Source: Cyanophora paradoxa (taxonomy: Eukaryota > Glaucocystophyceae > Cyanophorales > Cyanophoraceae). From it: 64,000 nt of DNA. A program made the position numbers and the translations under genes. The stretch spans positions 44,985-108,984 of the forward strand of contig QPMI01000577.1 in the NCBI GenBank assembly GCA_004431415.1, in the 5' to 3' direction. Every line of letters starts with the position of its first letter. Positions within the stretch are counted from its first letter, which is position 1. The notes under the pieces are model-generated. The model was not told where the DNA came from, did not search any database, and saw nothing but the letters and a program-made list of their open reading frames with translations. This document shows, one piece after another, positions 33,401-45,400 of the stretch.

Positions 33401-36400
33401 TTTATAATGAAAAACTCAGTAATAATCTTATCTATGTATTTCTAATTGAATAAACAAATTAAATAATCGAGTGTCACAGGTGTCACAGGTCCATCCCAAA
33501 CTTTTGAAAATTTACTCTTTATAGGAGAAACTTTGGGATAGACCTGTGACACCTGTGACACTTACCATATTCAGTAAGGATCTCATATATTGTTAAAATC
33601 TCAGTGTTAGTTGGTGTAGTTGATTCAAAAAATGCATTTATACTCTGATTCATTGTTATTTCCTGTGAAATTTGAGTCAACTCAACCCACTTAGTCAACC
33701 CTTGCATTGAATTCGTAACAAAATCCATCACACTGTGATTAAAACCATTCTCCCCCCTGTGATTTATATCACACTGTGATTAAAACCATTCTCCCCCCTG
33801 TGATTTATATCACACTGTGATAAAATCACTCGAGGTATTTATCACACGTCGAAGTTTCGCCGAAGTTTCACACTTTTACGATTAATATGAGTCAACCTTG
33901 AGTCCACTTAAATAATAGGGTAATAGGGGGAATCTAGGGCAGATGCTTAGAAATGAAAGAATTATTGAGCCTATGATACTTTCATAGTCACGCTAGCCTC
34001 GTTAAGAGGATTCCGAATCTGTTTTTATCTTTGTTAGTTGATGAGTTGGTGAAGAGATACATGCATTTTAGTGTTTTGTATGGGATTTCATGCTATGACG
34101 TCATAATGACGATGCATATGTATATGATATATATGACATACCACGTGACTCGGGAGATCATGACGATCACGGCGATGTATTCATTGTCGTGATTTATACC
34201 ACACTGTGATTTTTATCACACTGTGATTAAAACCATTCTCCCCCCCTGTGATTTATATCACACTGTGATTAAAACCATTCTCCCCCCTGTGATTTTTATC
34301 ACACTGTGATTAAAACCATTCTCCCCCCTGTGATTTTTATCACACTGTGATTAAAACCATTCTCCCCCCTGTGATTTTTATCACACTGTGATTAAAACCA
34401 TTCTCCCCCCTGTGATTTTTATCACACTGTGATTAAAACCATTCTCCCCCCTGTGATTTATATCACACTGTGATTAAAACCATTCTCCCCCCTGTGATTT
34501 ATATCACACTGTGATAAAATCACTCGAGGTATTTATCACACGTCGAAGTTTCGCCGAAGTTTCAGTGTTTCGCTTGTCGGCATCTTCAAACGCTTGTATC
34601 TCATCACCAGATCATTAAAACGCAACGTTCTGCATAGCGTTGTGAAGCGCTTGATAAGATCTACAAGATTATGTGTATATCATATGCATATATGTATATC
34701 AGTCATACATATATTTGGAAAAAACGAGTTTTTGCCTAGTAAACTAGCTAGTTTTGGTCCTCTCTCTTAGTGTTCTTTGAGGTTTAGGGGCTGTGTATGA
34801 CTCCTTAGTAGTCTGAAAGTCATTATACCATCTCTGGCTATTCACTTCTGAAAGTTTCTGTGTCCCTGCTATGGTGAGCTTTTTGAGTTCCCTGTTAACT
34901 TTGCCAGTCTTCTCCTTTCTAGCCTCTATCAAAGGCTTATCTGGGACTTCATTAGCAGCTTCTATGCCTTCTCTCCTTATAGCAGCATCAACCCTGGCTT
35001 CCTCTTTGGCTTGCTCTAAGGCATCCACTGTAGGGGTTTCCAGATACTCAACTGCATTCACAGGTAACAGCTCATGGAATGCAAACCTGTTATCTATGAT
35101 CTCACCATTGGGACTCCTTAGCTTAAACTTAAAGCCTTCCCTACTATCAACAGTGTAAACCATCCTAGACCAATTGTTACCCTGTTTAGCAAAGGGGTTC
35201 TTCTCAACTTTCACTCTAACAAACATGCCAGGCTGCATGGTATCAAGATAAGCTATTGATTTCTTGAATCTTTCATCTTCTAATCCCACTATATACCTGT
35301 AATGCTCCTCTGTAGTTTCACCTGGCTTCAGCTTAGTAGCTGAGTGAACTGTATTATTGTAATTAAACTCAATATCACCCAACACATCAAAGAATCTAGC
35401 TGTGTTATTGGCTATGCAGTAGTTTGTGATCAATCTCTTAATCTGCTTGTTAAAGGCTTCAATTCGACCTTGGCTCCTATGGTCAGCAGTTCCACTCACT
35501 TGGTGTTCTATGTATTTACTAGATAGATACTCCTGGAATATTCGATTTTGGAATTCACTCCCAGCATCTGATTGAACCTTTACTATGGGTCTTGCCACTC
35601 TCATTTCAAGCTGTTTAAATGCAGCCAATGTAGTGAGAGCTGATTTATCCCTTATAGGTATAATATACCCAGTTCTCAGTGTGGATTCCATAGCAGTCAT
35701 AAAAGTATCATAGCCATTGTTTTGTTTCTTATAAGCTGGGAAAAAGAGCAAATCAATCACATAGGTATCAAGGGGTTGCCTAATTGGGACCATGGGATCT
35801 CTCTTTCTAGATATAGCAGGTGCATTGATCTGAACTACTTCCTGTTTTTTATAGAACTCTTGCAACTGCTTATAGGATTCATCAGGTAACTCAGCTCTCA
35901 TAGCTTGAAGCCCTTTGTAACCTGTTCTGACATCATAGAATCTCTTTGCAATCTTGCTGGTTTCTTTCACTGCAATTGCAACTGGAATCTCTACTGGGAC
36001 AAGTTCTTTCATCTCTGATTTTTTAACAATTCGAGATTCTCCCTTTTCCTCCTTTGGAATTGTGATGGGCAACAGGTTACCTTGCAGTTGTTCAGTGGTT
36101 CTTCTAACTATTCTTCCAGTTGCTGGCATCTCTTAATTAAAAGGAACAGAATTAATACCATCTGGTAAGATGTATCTCTTTGCATCAAAGCATTTTAGGG
36201 CAACCCTTCTACTCACAGTATCTATTATTGTGTGATCTGCCCTTCTTTTCTGCTTTGCAGTCACAGTCTTGCTGATACCTGCAAATAAACACGGCTTAAA
36301 ATCATTAAATTGGAGTTCCTCAGTGGAAGTCCCAGAGAGCTTACTTCTCTCAATCTCAGCAGTTCTAAAACTGTAAACCTTGGCTCTCAGACCCACATAC

Positions 36401-39400
36401 TCCAATATAGCAGAACCTGGCATCTCATTTTTGTATTTACCTGGGGTCATTCTGTTAGATCCCCCTAGGTCCAAGGCATAAGATATATTCTCTATATCTT
36501 TTTGTAAGGTCTTAGATTCGATATATAGACAAAAGGAATCAGTATCATGGAATAGTAACTTTGCTTTTGACCATTGGGACCTTATAGTATCATAGAAGAA
36601 CTGGTAATTATGCAGTTTGGCAGCATCCAAAACATAGGCTCCAATGGCAACTGGCTTATCTAGCTTCACATGTTTTGTGTAAAACTCAAAGGCAACTGCT
36701 TTTTCGTTTATGGGGCTTGTTGATTTCACCAATGGAGAGGCTGCATATTTCATAAACAGTTTCTCACTGTTTGCAATCTTAACCACAGATCTACCTCTAC
36801 ATGATTCAATGCATTTCCCATAGATTGAATTATTCATCAGTTTATAGAAATCAGCCTCGAATTTATTCACTGCTCTCCTTCTCATCTCAGTGTTCAGCTC
36901 AATATATGGTTTCATTACAGGAGCCACAGTAAATGATAGGACCCTGTGAACCTTCTTTAATTTCACCCCTTTGTCCAACAGATACTGTAGGAGAGGCTCA
37001 GAAATCACATAGTTGGTCACAGAACCAAAGGTTGCAGTTAGCTTAGGGGTTTTATCAAGCTCTTCTCCTGAGAGATCCAATAGGCTCTTTTGATATTGTG
37101 ATAATTCGGCATATTCTACTATTTTCTTGTTAATAATTAGAGGGAAATCACTGTGATCTAGAAATAGCCTAATTGGGTAATCCAGATCAACTTCCAGGAA
37201 ACTGGATCTGTTATCTTGTGGGTTGAATTCGGTCTCCCATCTAAAATCACCAACTGGAATTGGCTGACTCAAGCAGTAGCCATACAAGTTGTTAGCATCA
37301 AACAGCATAATATGGGAGTTCTCACCATCAGCCTCAGCATACCTACAAGGCATTGTTGCAAAGCCACCCCTGATTCCCCTCTCAACAAATTCATATTGCT
37401 CTACATCACTTATAAGCTCTATTTTTGCCTTGGTGGTCCTAAGCATAGCATCCCAAGATAACCCAGGTGCAGATACATAATGAACTGGGTCAAGTCCATA
37501 TACTGAGTGTGAAAGCCTTCTAAAAGCCTGGAATTTGCTCATTAACTCATCTACATCAGCAGCCCCAAAGTCCATAAAATTACTTGCATCAATGAACTTG
37601 TAAAGACCCCATTGCAAGGAAAGGTATTGATCAAAGTTTTTCGAAAGGATTTCGATTCGCTTTTTATCACCCATGCCTGCTATTTTTCTGAAAATGAATG
37701 TCCCACAGTCATCCATTTGGTCAACAACCACTGCTACTTTGGTTTGCTTTGAGATTCTCCTATGGAGATTGCAGTTTCTGCATGCAGGTGCAATGTAATT
37801 ACCTGTGTGGTGATCATGATCCCTGCATTTGAAGTTTTCCTTGGTGAACCTCTCACTGCAAAGGTAACAGTGTTTAGTAGCCCTGTAAACAGCCTTTTGC
37901 TCATCTGTGAGTTCATTCATGGGAATATTGGTAAACAGGAAGTCAATTAGCTCTCTTGCTTTGGACTCCAAGCATTCAAACAGACCTCCCATTGGATCCA
38001 GCCCCTCAAATCGAAACTCCTGAACATCTGCCCCAGTGACTATTCTAATGTTGACTGCTGAGACTTCCCTCTTGGATTTCGATGCATCAATGGGGATGCT
38101 TCTATGTTCAATCTTGCAGTAAACCACAACAGGAAGCCAGACAGTTTTCCTGAGGTTTTTCAGTCCAAACTCTATTGTGGTGTCAGGCTTAGGGGTGATT
38201 CCCTTTGAGAGTCTCCAATCAATGCATCTGTTTGAGTCCACATGAGCAGTCAGTTTAGCCTCAGACCTGAATCGAGATAAGCATGTATCACAGTAGTGTA
38301 ACTTTTGATCCTTGGTTTTATCAAGGGCAACTCTGAGAAGTCTTGAAAGGGACATGATTGTAATATAGTGACCATTCCCTTCATCATCATGAATGAGCAT
38401 TAGATTAATCTTTTGCTTTCTGCCTGGGTTGCTGGATTGATGTAGGGGATATATAACATCTCGATCCATTCCAAATATGTTTATGCTGATGCCTGCATTT
38501 TGAGATTCGAATTTATCAATGATTTCAGCATCACAGGCAACAGGGAATGAGATGTTATCGAAATTGAGAGCCAGAGGATTGTATATGGTCGGTGAGTATT
38601 TCCATTTGCGATATTGTGTAAGCTCACTTCTCTTGTGGGAATTTACATCTTTCCTATGGATCCATGCCAAAATGGCATTTTCAAAGCAAGAATCATCAAT
38701 ATTTCGAATATTCACTGTGGCTCTCTTGGCTGCAATTGATTCTGGTGTTTTAACATAGCAGCCACCAGTTGGGGCATAACTCATAATAGCAACTCTTAGC
38801 ATTTCGATTCTCTCCAATCGATAGCTATCAACAACATTCATCTGTTCCTGACACATTTGGGCTGCTTTATTCAGCTCAGTTCGAATATTTCTCGATTTGG
38901 TTAATACAAAATAATCGCTGTAAATGTATTTCGATATCCAAACCTGTGGATTGCTGACTTTTACGAACTTGCAGATAAACGATAAGCGAACCTTGATTGC
39001 CCTGAATTGATCTAGACTATCCCTTAAACGTTTTGGTAGAGAGGTTGCAATTCTATCTAAATATTCAATCACATCAACAACAACTTCCCTTCTGGCTCTG
39101 TATGTGAGCCAGCGATATAATTCATTCATGGCTGTGCCATCTTCTGCCTCTGGTTCTATTTGCCTCAGGCGATCGAGTTCATCAAGAGTCTCAACTTTGT
39201 CATAGAGGTTATTGGCTTTTCTGGTTAATTTTGCTAAAGTGGGTCTGCCCCTTGAAATAAATCCGATTTCCCGGTCATATTCAGCCTCTGTGATTTCATG
39301 GGCTGCATACAGTGTTCCCAGTAATCCCATGAGTTCCCATTTCTTCTCTCTAATGAGTCTGTTGCTAATTCGGGGCATTGTTCCTAACTTGTTCCTAATA

Positions 39401-42400
39401 AAAGGAGAGGTTTTAAATGGGGAATTCTGAACACAAAATTTGATGAAAACTACTTAAAGAAATATCTTCTATATATATAAAAGGACAATGGCAGAGAAGA
39501 AATCGTATTGCCTGGAAAAGCTCAAAGCGGCTTTAATGTTGCTTTGTGGATCTGATAACTTCAATGATTATGTTGCTCTTGGAAGTAACAGGAAACCGCT
39601 CCCTCTTTGGGCAAAGCTTGCAAAATATGGATTAAGTGACTATGACCTGCCTCCAGAGTCTGAGCATTGCGCCTGTGATCATCCAATTAAAGAGCAATGC
39701 TATATTCTGCATGTTAATAAAAAGATTGTGGTCATTGTTGGGAATTGCTGCATTTTACGATTTATTCCGAAGGGTGCCAGAGGTCAAGATATATGTGAAA
39801 GATGTGGAGATCGGCATAAAAACCGAAAGGATAATTTCTGTAATAAGTGCAGAATCGCTTTAAAGCAAGAAGAACTGGAAAGAAAAAGAGAACTTGAAAA
39901 ACAAGAGGAAGCTCGAAAGAGGCAGCTTGAATTAGAAGAAAGAGAGCGAAAACAGAGAGAATTAGAACAAGAAAGAGCAAGGAATAAACATGCAGTTAAC
40001 CTTTTCCTGATTTGGAGCAACCAGTTTATTCCGAAAATGGATAATCTTCGCAGAGATGATATAGAGAGGTTCAGAGAGGGCAGATCTGCATTGATTGAAA
40101 TGTATGCAGAACTCAGTACAACAAATACATTGGTTGCTGGGTTTCAGGTGCCTTATCTTAAAAAAGATATCGCAAAAGGATTAGATTGCAGATGGAATAA
40201 GGACAAGAAAACATGGGAGACCTTGGAAATCGAACCATTTGTAGCATTGCTAGGTAAGCATTTCAAACTTATGTATATTGAGCGATTTGGACAAAGAGGT
40301 TAGAGAACAAAAAATGATTTAAAGAATTCTCTATATATATTAAGAGAGACAGAGGAAAAATGCCACTCAGTGAAGCCCAGAAGAGAGCTATGAAGAGATA
40401 TCAGCAAACTGAAAAAGGTAAGGCTCAAATCAAAAAGTTTAACGAAAAAATAGCCACACAGCTTAGAGATCTATATAACACTGATGATACTTATAGAGCC
40501 ATGAAAATAGCAAGTTCATGTCAGCGAAAGTATGCAGCCAATGCAGTCTGCTTTGTCAAGTATTTGTATGATGTCCCTTACTCAAATCGAGGGAGAAAAT
40601 TGAAACATGTCTAAATTATTTTTCCCAGCATATTACTAGGCTGGGATATGCTGTTTATTCGCTGAAATACTACTTTATCGTTTTTGTATCTGAACCACTC
40701 GATATATCATGTGGATAAATTTCGTAGGGATACTTTCTCGATTTCCAACAAAAAATGATTGGGGACCCAAAACTACTTAAAGAAAAATCTTCTATATATA
40801 TAAAAGGGACCCCGATCGCTGAAAATGAACGCCAAACAGACTAAATCGCTCAAATCGCTCGCTAACTGGCTCAGATCTGATGAGGATCTAGCCAAAAACA
40901 TGATTATCCCAGTGAAACCTGACAGCAAAGACCCTGTTTTCAAGCATAAGGGAGGTGCTTGGTCCTGGGAAAAGTATGAGGAAGCGCTGGCAACTAATCA
41001 GTATGTATCTTGGGGCATTCTGCTCTCAGACAACATGATGGTTATTGACTTTGATGATGAGGAGGACTTTGAGAAATTCCGAGATATGTTTCCTGATGAC
41101 TTTGATGCCAATCAGCCCATGGCAAAAACTAAAAAAGGCTATCATGTCTACTTCAAACGACCTGAGGAGTTCACTAAACTCAAAATTACCGATAAGGCTC
41201 CAGGCTTTAAAGGCTTTGAAAAGGTTGACCTGAAAACAATCACTGGAACTGGAACTTCTGGATTAATTAATGTTTGTCCCAGTGTCAACAAGACCTGGGT
41301 AATTGCTCCATGGGATGATACCTGTGATTTCAATGAGCCTACTGATGAGTTTAAAAAGTGGATTGCAGAGAACTATATCTATAAGAGTGAGTATACTGCT
41401 AGTGCTAGCTCAAATGATGAACTGGAAAAGAGTATTCTTAAAGAGCTGGTGGATATGGGCTTTATGCATCCCAATATAATCTCTAAAACTGAACTTGGCT
41501 TTAGCTTTGATGCTGCTAATAAGGGACTCAATTGCCCATGCTGCAATGGTTCCCATGAATCGAATAACTGGTATGTTATGAAAGCCAAAGGAGAAGATAA
41601 AAAGTATATTGTGTCCAGCTACAGTGGCAATTGCAAAAAACGATTTATCTTCATTGGAATGCAATCTGATATCTTCAATCTCATTGATAAATCCGCTGGC
41701 TCTGGAGGCGCTCATTATGATGTCAGTCTTGTGTGCAAAGAGGTCCTACAACACACTTGGAGATACTCCAAAAAGTCATGGTTCAAACTCAATACTGATA
41801 CTGGGATTTGGGAGCATGATGACACAAACCAAAAGATTTACCTAGACATTAGTTGCCTTGTTGTCCCTCAATACCTTGGCAGGGCTGTGCATTATAGTCA
41901 AAGAGCTTTGAAGGATGAAGAGAATAGAACAGCTTTCGAAGAGAAATCGAAAACATTAATTTCTATTGCCAAAAATCTTAAACAATCAGGATATCGCAAA
42001 TCCCTTCTGACTGATCTGCTCCCTCTGCTAAATGATGATGAGTTTTACGAGAAGATTGATACAGTTCCATATGTAATTGGATTCGATAATGGTGTATTTG
42101 ATCTGACAACTATGACTTTCAGAAAGGGTAAACTGGAAGACATGGTGAGCAAGAGTGTGGGTTATGATTATACTGAGAATGTAGACCCCAAGAAAGTGGA
42201 GCATCTCAATCAGATTTATAGAGAGATTGTAGATGATCCAGCAGAGCGAAAGTATCTTCTGGCATCCATTGCAATTGCCCTTAGTGGATCAACTAAATCC
42301 CAGAAGTTCTACATGTGGACTGGTGCTGGTGCTAATGGTAAATCACTTGTTCAGGAATACTGCAAACAGATATCTGGGGCTTATTACAGCCCTCTCGAAA

Positions 42401-45400
42401 TATCCTATTGGACCAAACCTAAGAAGAACTCATCAGATGCTACCCCTGAACTTGCCAAACTCCTGGGAAAGCGACTTGTATTCAGTAATGAGGCTGAAGA
42501 TGGTGATAAACTGCAAATCTCCAAAATTAAGGAGGTCACAGGTGGAAATGAAATGACTGTGAGAGCCTTGTTCAAAGATCCAGTTATCCTTACTCCAATG
42601 TTTCAAGTCTACATTACAACCAATGACAATTTGACTATAAACAAACCAGACTTTGCAATTCAAAGAAGGCTTTCATACCAGAGATTTAACAATATTTTCA
42701 GAGAGAAGCCAGAAGCTGGTCAAAAGAAAGCTGACCCAACTCTGTTCACACTTCTACACAATGATGATGAGTATAAGATGGCTCACATGAAGATATTACT
42801 GGATATGTGGAAGAACAAAGAGGTTGAAGAGATCTTAAGAAATCCCCCTCAATCGATTATTGAACAAGGGATAAACTTTATAGCTGAAAATGATAAGATT
42901 GGTGAATGGCTTAGGGATAATTTCGAAGTAACCCACAATGCAAACGACTTTGTTTCGAGTGATACCATTTACAAATCATACAGAAGTGTCGATGATAAAG
43001 TTGAATGTGTTTCTGTGATGAAGAGAGTAAGGGAAATCTTCAATGTGAAATCAGAGGTTAAAAGAATTCAGGGAACCAGAGCAAGGGGCTACATTGGACT
43101 TCGAAAGATAACAAGGGTTCAAGAAGACAATGGAGAGGATGTCGAATATTAAACAAAACGATTTATGATTGAAATGTATATGTAATTTTATAGCCTTACT
43201 GGAAATGGTGTTGTTCACAGGTGTCACAGGTCCATCCCATCTAGGGGGCTATAAAACGAAAAATGACCAGGGGACGATAAAAACCTGTGAACACCTGTGA
43301 CACCTATCGAAAAAGACCAAAATTTGACAAGAATACTTAAAGCTTACTTGATTGTGTATAGTGAAGACAAAATGGCAAAAACTCTTGATGAGATGACCAT
43401 GAATGAGTTAGATAAATGCATAAAGCATGGAGATATAGGGGCATATATCGAAATGTCACAGAGATTGATAGGTTACAATATGTATGCAGCAAAACCAAAG
43501 AGAAATAGATCAGTAAACATTCACATAACTGTTTCAGTGTCTGAGAATGCAAACAAAAAACAACAAAAGCATATTTACAAAAGTTATCTGTGACTTGATT
43601 GCAAGTATAAAGCCAATTCCTTTGTATATATTTTTATAGCTGCCTCAGTGGCATACTGAGACCGCTTTTGCTCAATTATTTTATAGACCTGGGGGTCCAT
43701 TGCTACTATCAGTTGGCAAATAATATTTAATCGGTCTCCCTCTGGGTCTCTGCTCCTCTTTTTGGGCTTTTCTGCGATAATAGGATGCCAGGGCTTGCTG
43801 CTTTTTATACTCTCTATATTCTGGGTCCTCTCTATATCGTTTCTGCATTGCCAGAATGTGTCTTATAGACCCCTCAGTAACAGGTTCATCACTGGTAAAC
43901 TCGATTAAACTAATAGTGTCCTCCATTTATATTCCCAGAGAAAACGTTTTCTGCTGGCAGAGAACTTCTCCTTGGATACTCCTGTTGCTCATATGTATAC
44001 TCTGTGGGGTCTGCTGGCATTGACTCCACAGAAACTGTTGATCTCCTTCTCTCTCTTGCCTCAGATACATTATCCTCAGTATCTGACATCTCAAACTCTA
44101 TTGTTGTGTCACAGCATCCACTGTGGCAATTGCTTACCACATGCAGACTGAGCATCTCAATAAACTTTCGTATTATATCCATGTCTCTAATAAAACAGAG
44201 AAAATTAAAGCCAAACTCGTCTTTTATATACTGTGGGAGCTACTCCCTTTTCTACTTCAGCTTTAGTGGCACCAGGTTCAATGGTTCCCTTTTGGGTCTT
44301 TGTTTTCATTTCATCTACTGCTTGCTCATCGATTTGGTTCTCTTTCTTAGCAATAAACTGTTTATCTGGGACACCAGTAATGCCCATTTTATAAACTTCC
44401 TTTCGAAGCATCTCCTTTAGCTTGGCTCTCTCTTTCTTCTCAGTAACATACTGCTCCAAAGCACTGGATTTGGCTTCCAGATCTTTGAGTTTAGCAGTCA
44501 TCTCATCCCATTGAGCCTTGGGAATTCGATGAATATTTTGAGTGGGAGCAGTCTTATATGTGACTTCACCAGCCATGGACTGGATTACCTTGTCTGATTC
44601 CTTACTAAGACCTTCACCTTTGCGAGCCAGTGATAGATCTTGCAAGCCTAAACCTTTATCATCAGCAGCACCAATAATTCGCCTGGCACCCTCAGCAACA
44701 GCCCTCATTTTCGAAGCTTCTGGTGAGATGTTGAGTTGATCACTGGTTGAAGCCTGTGGGGCTTTATCATCGACTGATTCCTCATAGGCAGCATTAAGAG
44801 GGTCCTCTTCTTGCTGTGAGGGCTTCACCTCATTCATACCATTGAATTTCATTGGTTCAGTATTAATGGATCCATTGTTTCCACCACCTGAATAGCCAAC
44901 AGCCCCAGCTGGGATCCCTATCTTTCGTTTGGGAGGCATTGTATCTTTATTAGAATGAGAGATAATTTTATAAACCGCGTTTATATCGCATCAATTTATT
45001 GCTATGGACTTGGCTTTTCACTTCTTTAGGGGCTTCCTCTTTCTCTGGAGGTTTCAGTTCATCTTCTTTCTTTTTTGGCTTTCTGTGGAAGCGAGGAAAT
45101 GGGAAATCTTTCACAAGCTCAGCTTTATCTACATAGTATTTAACTGAGTAGTTTGCAGAGGACCAAATAATATACTGATAGGAGTGAACATACTCTTCAA
45201 ACATCTTGTAAAAATCCTCTTTATTTCGCATTATATTGTATTCTTCCTCTATGGCTTCAAGTTCTTTGCGATTTGCAGCACTTAGAAACATTGCATAATC
45301 AGAATTTACTCGAATTGTTGAAGAAACTTTCCTTAGCTTTTGTGTGATGCAGATAATGGATATTTTCGAATGGCGACCTCTGGAATACAGAGATCCAATT

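Larger units (their letters stand above)
32750..33939. repeat. Left terminal inverted repeat
   Basis: Reverse complement of 59993-61042. It is about 140 bp longer than its partner because of an insertion at about 33730-33868 made of TCACACTGTGATTAAAACC-type repeats. Contains two long hairpins and an internal inverted copy of its own first 28 bp. Confidence 0.95.

Noticed and set aside
34215-34515. 41-bp regular repeats resembling a CRISPR array
   Set aside because: Units abut without unique spacers, no cas-like genes are near, and the host is eukaryotic; it is a tandem repeat.
43297-43371. N-terminal extension of the 43372 gene from a GTG
   Set aside because: It would overlap the hairpin and the TACTTAAAG promoter-like core; the ATG at 43372 is a better start.
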